64,000 nt of DNA from Branchipolynoe longqiensis (lineage: Eukaryota > Annelida > Polychaeta > Phyllodocida > Polynoidae). Below are positions 34,491 through 45,994 of the stretch, one piece after another. Positions within the stretch are counted from its first letter, which is position 1. Every line of letters begins with the position of its first letter. A model generated the notes under the pieces. It made no database searches. It saw nothing but the letters and a program-made list of their open reading frames with translations, and was not told the origin of the DNA. The position numbers and the translations under genes were made by a program. The stretch spans positions 116,163,974-116,227,973 of the forward strand of contig CM059188.1 of the NCBI GenBank assembly GCA_030323885.1, given 5' to 3'.

Positions 34491-34654
34491 ACAACCCAAC
34501 AACTACACCGGACGCGATGCGCAGAACCCAGCCATGGTTACAATAGTGACTAGTTTTAACACCAGGAGATGCTGCCTGTTTGAGCACACACAGTTCGGCA
34601 TACAGGGCAGGTATTGGGGACACTAGCCCCCACTGCCTCTCCATAGCATCGTCT

Positions 34655-34951
34655 GGGCCGCATTCAGGGTACGCCTCCGAGACGACTCCGAAACGCCTTT
34701 TGGCTTATTTCCGTTCAGGGTACACCTCCAAGTCGTCTCGGAGAAGTCTCGCATTTCAGAGTAGACACAAAAAGCGCCTCGAAAATGGCTTTCAGGGGTT
34801 TCAGCCAATCAGAGCTCTTCTTTTTCATTGCAAAGGGCTGCCCCCTATGGGGTGGCCATTTTCGAGGCGACCGACTGCTTTTGACGTTCAGACTAGCATG
34901 ATGTCAGAAATTTCTCCGGGATGACTTGGAGGCGTACCCTGAACGCGGCCC
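34655..34951. mobile_element. Palindromic MITE R
   Basis: GGGCCGCATTCAGGGTACGC to GCGTACCCTGAACGCGGCCC. A second copy of the terminus (GTTCAGGGTACACCTCCAAG) lies inside at about 34713. Confidence 0.85.
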
Positions 34952-35185
34952 TGCTCTCTGCCCATTCTGGTGAGGGTCTCGGATACAGATGTTCTTTTGC
35001 ATTAGGCCTGGGCCATCATGGTTCTTGCGATTCCTGGTTCTAATGCTGACTCGCCTTCCCTCATGGATTTCATTCCGATTCTGTCTTCCTTTGTTCTTCT
35101 TGTCCTGGGTCTATACAACATTAATAGTATCTGCCAAGAAAGTTTAGTTGAATGTTATTTTGTTTTGGGGGTTTATATCTTAACA

Positions 35186-35329
35186 ACATTTCAGGTCATA
35201 TCAGGATGGGTACCATAGGATTAGTTTTTTCCACCAGCAAGTTTTAGCTGTGTTTTGTGTGTTAACCATCCTGATATGACCTTAGATGTTGCTAGGATGT
35301 AAAACAACAACAAACAAACAAGCAAACAA
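35186..35329. mobile_element. Two SINE family A tails in opposite orientation
   Basis: CAGGTCATATCAGGATGGGT (minus) and CCATCCTGATATGACCTTAG ATGTTGCTAGG (plus) flank about 45 bp. Confidence 0.7.
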
Positions 35330-36026
35330 AAGGAATGGTCTGGTAAAATCAGCCTGAAGTAAAATAGTATAGTTCAACACGACTTACCTTTGGTACTGTT
35401 GAAGGGTAAGTTATGTTTTACTGAATGCAAACTTTAAAATATTGTGTTTATTTTATTAAAAAAATTATTAAAAAAATATTAGCGTTCACATATATACCTC
35501 ACCGAAGCTGGAATATTCAGAATCTGAAATCATTTATTATATTTATTTATGCTATTCATCTTTCCTTAATCGTTTCTTGTATTCATTTATGCGGTTAATC
35601 TTTCCTACTTCTAATAAATAACTTCATTTCCAAACAGAATGAAATTAGTAATATAATAAGAAATTAGTCGATCCCCACTGTGACAATGAACTCTCATGTT
35701 CCCTCTAGCATCCTTGCTGTGTGTTGCTATGTGTCTCTGAGGTCCACCCTCCCTTCCAGGTGATTCTAATTTGGTATCCTCAGCATGTCTAGTTCTGTTA
35801 GCGTGGTTTGTTGTTTAGCTGTCTAGCTTTAACTGGGTCAATTTATTCATCTCTCCGCTAGCAGCCAAATATAATGTACAAGTCTAAGCTGAAAGCAATT
35901 GGCTTCTGATAAACTTAAAAACCGGAGGAGGAGTGGGCAGATGGAGGGGGGGGGGGTGGCAGAGGCGCCACCTGGAGGGAAGGAGGGCAGTAGAGCTGCT
36001 TGGAGCAGATGACATCCTGCCCCCCA
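35330..36026. other. Intron sequence without recognised gene
   Basis: AT-rich, with a poly-G run at about 35946-35955. No gene or repeat family supported. Confidence 0.45.
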
Positions 36027-36787
36027 GGGGCCATATGCAGGAGTCGGTGTTAACTAGCCAAAACGCGTTTAGACGGGATTTCTGGTTTAGCGCCGAAAAG
36101 TCGGTATGCGGGAGGCGGTGTTACGCTAACACCGCGCGTTTAATGTCCGCTACACTAAACCCGTTTCATAGCACGTTTAATGTTGGTGTTAGGGTTACGT
36201 TAAGCCCAAATCTATTCAATGCTATCATATTTAACAGAAGTAAATACACAATAAGTGAAATTTTATCAATTTAACCCTAAATTCGAACCATTATTAACAC
36301 TACTGCCGCATTGGCGGCGATATTAATAGTGTCGAATCGACGAATCTAAAGTAAACAAATCGTTGCCGCCGCCGCCGCGACGTCGATATCCATACTGGCA
36401 TAATGCCAGTGGCAATGTTTTACGCCCAAATCTATTCAATGCGATCATATTTAACAGAATTACATATGCAATAAGTGAAATTTCATTAAATTAACCCTAA
36501 ATTCGAAGCGATATTAACATAGCCCCTACATCGGCGTCGTTATTCATATTGTCGAATCGACGAATGTAAACAAATCGCCGCCGCAGTGCTCGCTGGTGTC
36601 CGGCGGTGTTGGATACCGATTAGGCAGTGCTCGCCGGGAACCGGCTGCAAGGGATTCACGTTTAGCTAACATGCACCGTTTAGGCGCCTCTGCATACGGC
36701 GTGACATACTTCGCATGGGCGGTAATAGCTAAACGCGTTTACCAGATAACACCAACCGTCGCTAACACCGCGTCCTGCATATGGCCC
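36027..36787. mobile_element. Palindromic MITE S, copy 2
   Basis: GGGGCCATATGCAGGAGTCG to GTCCTGCATATGGCCC. Interior arms have CCAAATCTATTCAATGC, AATAAGTGAAATTT and CGAATCGACGAA, shared with copies at 58206-58938 and 57170-57610. Confidence 0.85.
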
Positions 36788-37026
36788 AACCACCAGCAAC
36801 CACCTACCAACAACTACACGGAAGGTCACAGGAGTTTGGGGAAGACAATATAGCGATACAGAATAATTGCATTCCATTATTATATACGCATAAGTACTTT
36901 ATACATACATAACATTTCCTACCCATCCATGACGTCATACCGCCATGGCGAACAGGGCTGGTGTAGTTCTTCTGCACCTCGCTTGCAGATCATAAAAGGT
37001 GACAAATGGGATGACTCTTTTGCCAG

Positions 37027-37110
37027 GAGTCACGGCTCATATCAGTGGACGAAGGGATCTTCGCGTATGAGGACTTCAAGGAGTTGACGCTCCTTCTAGG
37101 TTACCGCTAG
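37027..37110 (+). other. Candidate alternative terminal exon or captured gene fragment
   Basis: After a plausible acceptor (GATGACTCTTTTGCCAG) there are 27 open codons then TAG. The peptide includes LISVDEGIFAYEDFKELTL and does not match a family I recognise. The frame is phase 0, the phase of exon 5, so use of this exon would truncate the F3 lobe. The local composition looks more coding-like than the introns around it. It lies in no repeat family identified in this window. An 84-nt open stretch can arise by chance, and a short hairpin (AAGGAG/CTCCTT) sits inside it. Confidence 0.2.
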
Positions 37111-37496
37111 ACTTTGATCCCGACTTCATTTAGGAGTGAGGTTAAACTGGTCTGGTCCAATCAATCAGCTGCCCTAGAATGAGTTTTTGTTTAAAGGTAT
37201 ACAGGAATATGTACAGATATATTACATTCATTCTTTACAATCTCTAGAAGGCGTTGGCTAGGGTCAGTTTACTAATGGTTAGTGCCTTTTTGCTGCCTTA
37301 CATGAGTGTGCACATTCTTGATTCCTTGGTGTACATCTTTGGATACTGCAGTTCTGCACCCCACTCCCCCACCTTTAGGGTTCTTTGCTGAATGGGGGAG
37401 CAAGAATGGTAGATCTCGAATACATCATGGATGCAAAACGAGAAAACCCAACAGGAAAGAAAAGGATATAATACTAATAGATAACAGGACTCCAAT

Positions 37497-37778
37497 TCCA
37501 GGGTCGAGTCAAACTAATGACTGACAAAAATTGACAAAAATTGATACTAGTCCTTCCTAGCCAGCCGCTTGGCATTAGTAGGATAGGGGAAGGACTGGTT
37601 GGCTCAGTCTCAGGATAATGTGACTGAGTGGGATATCAGGTCATGGTACTGGCAGCCTGGTCTCCCAGTGGGGCAGCACTGTGAAGTCTTCATGAGTGTG
37701 CACTGTCACAAGTCATTACCCGTCCTGATATGACCTTAGATGTTGCCAGGACATAAAATTCCAAGAACAAACCAACAA
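37497..37778 (+). mobile_element. SINE family A, 5'-truncated
   Basis: Begins at GGGTCGAGTCAAACTAATGA and ends ATGACCTTAGATGTTGCCAG plus ACCAACAAC. Confidence 0.83.
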
Positions 37779-37879
37779 CTAATTCCAGTTGCATGTGGTT
37801 TGAACCTGCTGCCGCAAAGATGTGCCCCTGCAGAGGCAGGGTTGTCACATTAGAGCTCACGCACATTGCTGATGATAAC

Positions 37880-38210
37880 CGGGACATAGCTCAGGCAGTA
37901 GAGTGTCCACGTGTGAAGGTGTCGGTCATCCTATCGATCCTGCTCAGTGGACACATTTGCAGTTTGGGCTATTTTCCATTCCAACCAGTGGTCCACAACT
38001 GGTTCATCAAACTCAAAGCCTTTGGTATGTGTTGTCTTGTCTGTGGGAAAGTGCATATAAAAGACCCCTTGCTGCTTATCGGAAAGAGTAGCTAGCCTAT
38101 GTGGCAGCAGTGGGCTTCCTCAATAAAAATATGCCAGAATGACCACAAGTTTGACGTCCAATAGCCGATGATAAAAATCAATGCGCTCTACAGGTGTCGT
38201 TAAATAAAAC
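37880..38210 (+). mobile_element. SINE family H, copy 1
   Basis: tRNA-like head GGGACATAGCTCAGGCAGTA GAGTG; body CCAGTGGTCCACAACTGGTT; tail CCAATAGCCGATGATAAAAA and GTCGTTAAATAAAAC. The body and tail resemble a SINE widespread in molluscs. Confidence 0.87.
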
Positions 38211-38420
38211 TAACTTTCCTTTTTCTGTTGATAACCATTTTACTACATGTGGCAAATTAGTAAGATGGCGCATTATTTTGATGTGAACTTAGTTGTGCTC
38301 CCACCTTCTGTTACGCGGCCTGAATTGTGGATGTGGCTGCTGGCTTTCAGAACCACTATCACACCGGACACTCCTATAAGGTACCCTCTCAATTAAAATC
38401 AGCAAGCTGGCGGCGCGTGT

Positions 38421-38691
38421 GTAAGGCTGTGTGTATCCATAGACTGATCCCTTGTGGAATGTTCCCTTGTCCCATGTTCGCTTGTGACCTTGTGATGTTC
38501 CACACAGACAATGAACATGTTCATTCTCTATGTTCTGTGTACAAGGCCATATGATGCCTGGGTCCAACCTATGGGAATGGCCACTAAGCAAAACACATGT
38601 TCATTGTCTGTGTGGCACTTCACCACATCACAAGCAAACATGGAACAAGGGAACACGCCACAAGGGAACAGTCTGTGGATACACGCCTAAC
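38421..38691. mobile_element. Palindromic MITE I, copy 2
   Basis: TAAGGCTGTGTGTATCCATA GACTG at the left; CAGTCTGTGGATACACGCCT at the right. Confidence 0.82.
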
Positions 38692-38904
38692 ATGTGTAGA
38701 GTGTAGCCTTCTCAGGCAGGCACAGTCCAGGTTGTGCCTCTTTCTCTCACTTCCACCTGTCATCTGTCACATTAGTTTGCCATCAGCCGAGATCTGCACG
38801 TGCTCAAGATATGCCTTCGGCTACACTCCGCTTTTTGTGTGGTACCAGACATCACGACGAGCCTAGCTTGTGTTCCAGTAGCTGGCTACATGAAGCATCT
38901 GTTT

Positions 38905-39580
38905 GTATGCCACTAGGTTGCTACAAGGAGCAACTGTTTGTGTGCCACTACAGCATCTCACTTGTATGCGATGGAGCATCTGCTTGTATCGCTAGGTGGC
39001 CACACTGATCACCTGTTTGTGTGCCACTAGGTGGCTACACAGAGCAACTATTTGTGTGCCACTAGTTGGCTACATGAAGCATCTGTTTGTGTGCCACTAG
39101 GTGGTGACATGGAGCCACTGGTTGTATGCCACTAGGTGGCTACATGGAGCAGTTGTTTGTGTGCCACTAGGTGGTGACATGGAGCCACTGGTTGTATGCC
39201 ACTAGGTGGCTACATGGAGCAGCTGTGGGTGTGCCACTAGGTGGCTACATGGAGCAGCTGTTTGTGTGCCACTAGGTGGCGACATGGAGCCACTGGTTGT
39301 GTGCCACTAGGTGGCTACATGGAGCAGCTGTTTGTGTGCCACTAGGTGGCGACACCGAGCCACTGGTTGTGTGCCACGAGGTGGTTACACAGAGCAGCTG
39401 CTTGTGTGCAGTCACACCGAGCAGCTTCTTTTTTTCCCACTAGGTGGCTACATGGAACCACTGGTTGTGTGCCACTAGGTGGCTACACAGAGCATCTGCT
39501 TGCATGCCACTAGGTGGCTCCACAGAGCCACTGCTTGTGTGCCATTAGGTGGCTACATAGAGCAGCTGCTTGTATGCACG
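38905..39580 (+). repeat. Tandem array, 35-bp unit, CTCF-like motif in each
   Basis: About 17 units of GTGCCACTAGGTGGCTACAT GGAGCAGCTGTTTGT. The 12-mer CCACTAGGTGGC is exact at least ten times (39023, 39129, 39199, 39233, 39269, 39304, 39339, 39437, 39472, 39507); other units differ by one or two bases. The word resembles the CCACNAG(G/A)(G/T)GGC core bound by CTCF in animals. Binding here is inference. Confidence 0.85.
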
Positions 39581-39702
39581 GCGAAGTGCCCACACCTCAC
39601 TCACTGATTAACTCAGGCTGTCCCCCCCCCCCCAACCCCCCTGTGGTAGCAGCTTGAAGCGCATATCACGAGGTGTGAGCCCCACATTTCGCAGACAGCC
39701 TA

Positions 39703-40395
39703 ATAGCCCTATCACATTACGATGCATCGCGCAAACCTGCGCCGACGTAGCTGATTTTGTGCCAATATGTCGGTGTATGTCGATATCTGTTACTCGAATG
39801 TTACTCGTTTGTTATGCCTATGTCGATGTACGTCAATATACGGTGTCGTTCGTTAAGGAGTCACTAAAGTTTTGTACATGCACACAACTTTCGACGTTCG
39901 CCAATGTGTGGATTTTACGTCGGCCGTACATTATGTATACGTTAGGCATACATCGATGTATGTTACATGTATGTTAGACAAATGTTGTTCACTATGTTGC
40001 ACTACGTTGACCTACGTTAGTCGGACGGAAAGGCAGTGGAAATGTACAGTCCGCATATTGATCACATGCTGAGAACGTATGGATAATGTACGTCTAATGT
40101 ATGTTTTGCGTTTCTCCACCGTGTCTTGACGTATGTAGCATATGAGGCGTAGTTCTGGCGACCGAATTACGTATATAACGTAAACCGGCATTCTGTGAGT
40201 GTAATTCGAGCGTTTTTCGCCTGGAGGCACATTAGCCATACTCTGGTCATACGTTGGCCATATGCTATGGATACGGTATGTATACATCCAACTTTGTCCC
40301 CCGGGCCGAAAAGTTTGATGCATCTCGACTTAAAAAAGTGATTTTACCCATTGGCCACACGCTTGCACGATGCGTCGTAATGTGACAGGGCCATT
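39703..40395. mobile_element. Palindromic MITE U
   Basis: ATAGCCCTATCACATTACGA TGCATCG to CGATGCGTCGTAATGTGACA GGGCCAT; about 690 bp. The interior is rich in ACGT-type words in both directions. A short AT microsatellite follows at once. Confidence 0.85.
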
Positions 40396-40424
40396 ATATA
40401 TATATCTATATTTTAAACAAACTT

Positions 40425-40776
40425 CTATAGCTGCATAGTCTAATGAAGCATCATATTTTCGAAACTATAACGGTTATCTAGATTTGATTCTACATATCTA
40501 ACTTAGATACTGATGCATTTATTTAAACATTTGTCGCCACATAGAATACTGAGGCAATTTAATGGAAGCTGTTTCTGCAGAAGCCTATGTTGTCAGAATT
40601 TTGGCATGAATGCCAAAACTAGTTTAGTGTGTTTACACTTCAGATATCTCAAAGGTTAACCATTTCAAATAAAAATTACTTCAAACTAAGAAGTAATGTA
40701 GATTTTAACGATCAATTTAAAATATTTATCTCAGAAAAATGTCAGAAACTCAAAACCATCGGACTATGAAACTTTA
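40425..40776 (+). mobile_element. MITE family D copy
   Basis: TATAGCTGCATAGTCTAATG to CATCGGACTATGAAACTTTA; the left TTAA is mutated to CTATA. Confidence 0.83.
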
Positions 40777-40787
40777 AGAACAACCAA

Positions 40788-41571
40788 TAGACCCCTTTCA
40801 ATGGCTATAGACATTGTGTATGCGTGCGCAGCTTGGCTGCAGAACGAATGCACACTACCACTGAGTTTGTCGGTACGTGCAGTGCAAAACGTCAATTTGA
40901 TTCAAAATTAATAGAAATGCAGAAGCCTAACCTTATAAATTTGATATACTCTGTGTGTTAAACATGTTTTGTATATGTGTTCCAAGCGGTTTGCTTCTAG
41001 GTGGTGTGGTTTTAGAGATATTTCACTTTTTCTGTATGAAGATTGCTCATGGCCATTCCCAATGCATTGACATTCACAATGCATTGACTGATTGAGTTTG
41101 CCGATATGCGCAGTTCAAAATGTTAATTTTATTCAAAGTCAATAGAAATGCAGAACCCTAACCATATAAATTTAATTTAATCTGTTCGTTAAATATGTTT
41201 TCTATGTCTGTTCCAGGCGGTTTGTTTCTAGAGATATTTCAGTTTTTCTGTATGAAGATTGCTCACGGCCATTGACAATGCATTGAGTTTGCAGATACAT
41301 GCAGTTCAAAATGTCAATTTTATTCAAAATTAATAGAAATGAAGAACCCTAACCATATAAATTTAATATAATCTGTTCGTTGAACATGTTTTCTATATGT
41401 GTTCCAGTCAGTTTGTTTCTAAGTGGTGTGGTTCTAGAGATATTTCACCTTTTCTCTATGAAGATTGCTCATAGCCATTGAGTTTGCAGTGTGACAGTGT
41501 GTCATCCTGCAGCCAAGCAGCGCGTGCACTGACCTAAATACCTGTGCTGACGTCATATGAAATAGGTCTAT
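40788..41571 (-). mobile_element. G element 3: tandem core with a third terminus
   Basis: ATAGACCCCTTTCAATGG at the left and TATGAAATAGGTCTAT at the right. Three core units of about 210 bp with TTTCACTTTTTCTGTATGAA and GAAGATTGCTCA. Confidence 0.82.
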
Positions 41572-41780
41572 ACATATCGTTGTTAAAAGCAGCGTGAGTA
41601 TAGAATTCTATGACTTTTTGTGTATATAGCTTTTGATGTCGAAAGACTGCTTAGAGCTCGAGTTAGCTGTTTTTCTTATTTTCGCATCAAAGGACAACTG
41701 ATGCAAATATTTAAAGAGCTGGTGTGTTTGTGCTTTCATCACAGTAGTACCCGTCTTCAGGGGCCCCTGTGATTGGCGGG

Positions 41781-42087
41781 GGAGCGGGACGTAGCTCAGG
41801 CGGTAGAGTATTCACCTATCGATCCTGCTCAGTGGACCCATTTGCAGTTTGGGGCTATTTTCCGTTCCAACCAGGGGTCCAAAACTGGTTCATCACAGGC
41901 TGTTGTATGTGCTGTCCTGTCTGTGGGAAAGTGCATATAAAAGATCCCTTGCTCCTTATCGGAAAAAATAGCTTATGTGGTGGCAGCGGGTTTCCTCCAA
42001 AGAAATATGTCAGAATGACCATATGTTTGATGTTCAATAGCTGATGATATGAAAGTCAATGTGCTCTAGAGGCGTCGTTAAATAAAA
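41781..42087 (+). mobile_element. SINE family H, copy 2
   Basis: GCGGGACGTAGCTCAGGCGG TAGAG head with an internal deletion; tail CTCTAGAGGCGTCGTTAAAT. Confidence 0.87.
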
Positions 42088-42174
42088 TAAGCTTTGCTTT
42101 CCCTATGATTGGCACACCCCTGGCATATGCAAGCAATTTTTCGATGTACAGTCTTTTTTTTTTCTTGAAGATTT

Positions 42175-42425
42175 ATACTGCCTATTATGGATAAGTCTGA
42201 CTAGACTTGTTTTCACCATTAGACAGTTTGTCGATAGAAAGCCCGAGCCTACACTTTTACCGACCCAAGGGATTTTTAACCTCCCACACCACATAGACAT
42301 GGTATGAGAGCAACCGGCCTTTGATGACACTGTAAGTTATACACAGCGGTGGAAATCCAAATTGGCAGAGGTGGGGGCACAGGGAATCGAACCACCGACC
42401 TTCAGATTAGGAGTCCGACCTCGAA
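42175..42425 (-). mobile_element. SINE family K with tRNA-like head, next to repeat M
   Basis: On the minus strand, GGACTCCTAATCTGAAGGTC then GGTGGTTCGATTCCC look like the anticodon arm and T arm of a tRNA (the CCT triplet would suggest an Arg tRNA ancestor). The body matches 2866-3072. It is not a functional tRNA: the 5' half is missing. Confidence 0.65.
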
Positions 42426-42513
42426 AAAAGTCAGACACTAGTTAGAAAAGGACTGCTTTATCAAGACATCATTGGTCTAAATGTAGAATTGTCCTTTGTA
42501 GAAAGCTATTATT

Positions 42514-42869
42514 CAGGGGTGAAAGATCTCTGCAATTTTGCGGATTTCCTGCGGTTTTTAACATTTACCGACTAACGTTAAACAAAATGCCAAGGATTCC
42601 AAGGAATCAGGATGTACGTGGCAACAATTGGGTAGTTTGAATCCCATTCTTATATGACCTTAGATGTTGCAAGAACATAAAACCCCCAAAAAGAACGAGT
42701 TAGGTATGGGTGATAATATAGGCACAACAAGGATAGTTGAAACCTAACTTCCGGCATTTTTTCGCGATTCCCTGACAGTGTTAATTCCATTTGGTGGGGG
42801 GAGGGGGAGGAGAATCGGCATTTTTGTGGAAATTTGGTGTCAGTGTAATAATCCCGACGTGCTTTCCGA
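42514..42869 (+). mobile_element. MITE family B, right end lost
   Basis: CAGGGGTGAAAGATCTCTGC at the left; the copy stops after GACGTGCTTTCCG without the CATCCCTG end. Confidence 0.82.
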
Positions 42870-43647
42870 AATTTCCTGATTATGATTATTTTACCTGTTT
42901 TCTTGCCATATCGTTGCTGAGACCGCTTGCCTAACTGCAACTGAACATTAAAACTTACTACAACTTTATCAACTGAATACAGAAGATAACTTATGCTTAC
43001 ATTCTAAATACTATGTAAATACTCACATTGATCTGACTAATATTGATCTAGTTATATGACACTACTGTTATCATATTGCTATGGAACTTTTGGGTTACAG
43101 AATTTCATTGTGTTACATGGTGCAAATTGTGTATTCAACAGGTATTGTACACCTTATTCTATATACCTTTTGTGTAAATAACTCTGAATTGAAAAATGGC
43201 TGGAAGACCATATAGTGATACAGAATAATTCATCAAAAGGCATATTCAGCAGAATAAACATATTTACCAACAACAACAAAAACCCCAAAAATAACACTGA
43301 AGCTGTGGCACTGTTAACACAATGAAAGAACTAAATGAAACTCTTAGCACATATATACTTGTAGGTAGGAAGTTGATTCTGTCATTTCTCTCTCAAAATA
43401 GATACAATCACAACAATATACAACAACAATATGCAATTGCCACAATAGTCTCATATACTTCTCCAATGTAACAATAATTCCAGTACCTCACCTTTTACAA
43501 TGGCAGCTCCAATTCCTAGCGCTGCCAGTTCCCAGCACAGTCTCACTTCACAGCTTGGCTTCCAACTACAATGTGTTTCACTCTAGGCTCCACTTACTTT
43601 GTACCCTTTCTTTATGTGTCCTTCTTTTTTTTTGGTGGTGGGTGTAT
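42870..43647. other. Intron sequence without recognised gene
   Basis: AT-rich, no coding exon or repeat family supported. Confidence 0.45.
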
Positions 43648-43755
43648 TTATTTATGCTTCCCATAATGGTTAAGTCTCATAACTTGTTTTCGCAACTAGA
43701 CAGTAATAGTATTGTGGTTCCCCTTCTTTTATTACTTTCAGTTGTGGTGGATATC
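43648..43755 (+). repeat. Dispersed repeat family M, copy 2
   Basis: CCCATAATGGTTAAGTCTCA and TTGTGGTTCCCCTTCTTTTA match 3846-3960. Confidence 0.6.
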
Positions 43756-43908
43756 TCTCTACTGGTCTGGCCTAAGCTGGTTACCCAAACAAACGCACAG
43801 CTCCCTACTCCTAGTGATGGTTACCATAATGCTGCAGCTATGCATTGTGGGTGACCGCATAGAGTGACATCATAACTTACTACAGGTCTCTTAAGCCTAT
43901 TTGGAGCT

Positions 43909-44052
43909 ACACGTAGCTCAGGCGGTAGAGTGTCCACCTGTGAAGGTGTCGGTCATCCTATCGATCCTGCTCAGTGGACCCATTTGCAGTTTGGGCTGTT
44001 TTCAGTTCCAACAGGTTCATCAAAGGCTGTGGTATGTGCTGTCCTGTCTGTG
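43909..44052 (+). mobile_element. SINE family H, copy 3, cut off by minisatellite
   Basis: Head TACACGTAGCTCAGGCGGTA, body to GTGCTGTCCTGTCTGTGG, where the normal GGAAAGTGC is replaced by the 21-bp array. Confidence 0.85.
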
Positions 44053-44945
44053 GCAGCCCCACACTGTCTTCCCACAGCCGCACACTGTCCTCCCATAGCC
44101 CCACACTGTCCTCCCACAGCCCCACACTGTCCTCCCATATCGCCACACTGTCCTCTCACAGCCCCATACTGCCCCCTTACACAGCCCCACACTGTCCTCT
44201 CACAGCCTCACACTGTCCTCCCACAGCCCCACACTGTCCTCTCACAGCCCCACACTATCCTCTCACAGCCCCACACTGTCCTCCCACAGCCCCACACTAT
44301 CCTCCCACAGTCCCACACTGTCCTCCCACAGCCCCACACTGTCCCCCCACAGCTCCACATTGTCCTACCCCAGTTCCACACTGCTCTTCCACAGCCCCAC
44401 ACTGTCCTCTCACAGCCCCACACTCTCCTCTCACAGCCCCACACTGTCCTCTCACAGCCCCATACTGTCCTATCATAGCCCCACACTGCCCTCTCACAGC
44501 CCCCACACTTTCCTCTCACAGCCCCACAGTCCTCCCACAGCTCCACAGTCCTCCCACAGCCCGACACTGTCCTCCCACAAACCCACACTGTCCTCCCACA
44601 GCCCCACACTGCCCCCTTCCACATCCCCACACTGTCCTCCCACAGCCCCACACTGTCCTCCCAAAGCCCCACACTGCCCCCTCCCACAGCCCCACACTGC
44701 CCCCTCCCACATCCCCACACTGCCACCTCCCACACTGTCCTCCCACATCCGCACACTGTCCTCCCACAGCACCACACTGTCCTCCCACAGCCCCACACTT
44801 CCCTCCCACAGCCCCACACTGCCCTCACACTTCCCTCCCACATCCCCACACTGCCCCCTCCCACAGCCCCACACTGCCCCCTCCCACAGCCCCACACTGT
44901 CCTCCCACAGCCCCACACTGTCCTCCCACAGCCCCACTGCCCCCT
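44053..44945 (+). repeat. Minisatellite, 21-bp unit
   Basis: About 42 units of CAGCCCCACACTGTCCTCCC A with variants (TGCCCCCT). The unit is a multiple of three, so long frames are open on both strands; no gene inferred. Confidence 0.93.
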
Positions 44946-45003
44946 CCGTAGTTAGACTTGCGTGTTGCTAACTGCGTTTTCCGTTTCCGTATGCCGACTA
45001 CAG

Positions 45004-45092
45004 AAGAAGCATGCGTGTGGCTTCAAGTGTCCCACGTTCACGGCCTGTAAGCACTTGTGGAAGTGCGCCATCGAGCAGCAGTATTTCTTCAC
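45004..45092 (+). CDS. FRMD5: FRMD5-like exon 6 (end of FERM F3, ACKHLWKC helix)
   Basis: Acceptor ATGCCGACTACAG, donor GTGAGT. It starts in phase 0 and encodes KKHACGFKCPTFTACKHLWK then CAIEQQYFFT, ending with AC of a Thr codon. CKHLWKC-x-[IV]-E-x-Q-x-F is the hallmark of the C-terminal helix of the F3 lobe. A 21-bp minisatellite ends about 60 nt upstream, and a minus-strand SINE lies about 60 nt downstream, so the exon is a small island between repeats. Confidence 0.93.
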
Positions 45093-45151
45093 GTGAGTAT
45101 GTTTTACTAACTACCCCTCACAGCCAGCTGCAGCTATGTTAGCAACACGGT

Positions 45152-45446
45152 TAGTTGGTTGGTTGGTTGGTTTTACATCCTGGGCAACATCTACAGTCAT
45201 ATCAGGACGGGTACCGACTTGTGACAATGCACACTCATGGCGACTTTATAGTGCTTCCCCACTGGGAGGGGAGACCAGGCCACCGTCACCATGACCTGAT
45301 ATCCCACTCCGTTACATTATCCTGACACTGAGCCAACCAGTCCTTGCCAATCCTTATAATGCCGAGCGCCTGGCTAGGAAGTGACAAGTATCAATTTTTT
45401 AAGTCATTGCTTTCACTCGACCGGGGTTCATTCGACCATCCCGTCT
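45152..45446 (-). mobile_element. SINE family A, minus strand
   Basis: CAGTCATATCAGGACGGGTA (tail), ACATTATCCTGACACTGAGC (body), GGGGTTCATTCGACCATCCC (head). It begins about 60 nt after the exon 6 donor. Confidence 0.85.
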
Positions 45447-45551
45447 TTTTAGCAACACGTCACACAGACTGGGGTAGGTTTGGCACCCGACCTGGGTTGT
45501 TCATGGCCCGGCCTGAGGGTGGACTTAAGACGCTCACACCTCGGGATATGA

Positions 45552-45888
45552 CTGGACGCGGTGCTCGAATCTGTAGCGCGCAGGCCTCCCATGCGGGAGA
45601 TGGGGAGTTTGATTCCCGGTCGAGTCAAACCTATGACTTATAAAATTTATACTTGGCACTTCCTAGCCTAGCACTAGGCATTAACATAATAGGGCAACGG
45701 CTAGTTAGCTCAGTGTCAGGATAATGTGATTAAGTGGGATACCGGGGTCATTGGTGTTAGCGGACTGAATTCCCCATGGGGCAGCACTATAAAGTGACCA
45801 TGAGTGCACACTGTTATAAGTCAGTACCCTTCCTGATATGACCTTAGATGTTGCCAGGATGTAAAATTCCAACAACCAACCAACCTAC
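45552..45888 (+). mobile_element. SINE family A copy
   Basis: GACGCGGTGCTCGAATCTGT head, GTTTGATTCCCGGTCGAGTC, tail CCTGATATGACCTTAGATGT and CCAACCAACC. Confidence 0.85.
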
Positions 45889-45994
45889 GGACATGTGCTG
45901 TAGGTAGCTACATGTCCTGGGTGCCATCCATGCTTGTGATGGTAAATTTCCCCGACTTATATTTGAGTATATATACGGTACTTGTAAATCGTTA

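Noticed and set aside
42360..42425. Minus-strand tRNA-Arg-like segment
   Set aside because: Only the anticodon and T arms are present; it is joined to a repeated SINE K body.
43974..44951. 325-residue open frame of CPPTAPH-type repeats and its reverse-strand partners
   Set aside because: The 21-bp unit is a multiple of three and lacks stops, so every phase stays open; it starts inside a SINE.
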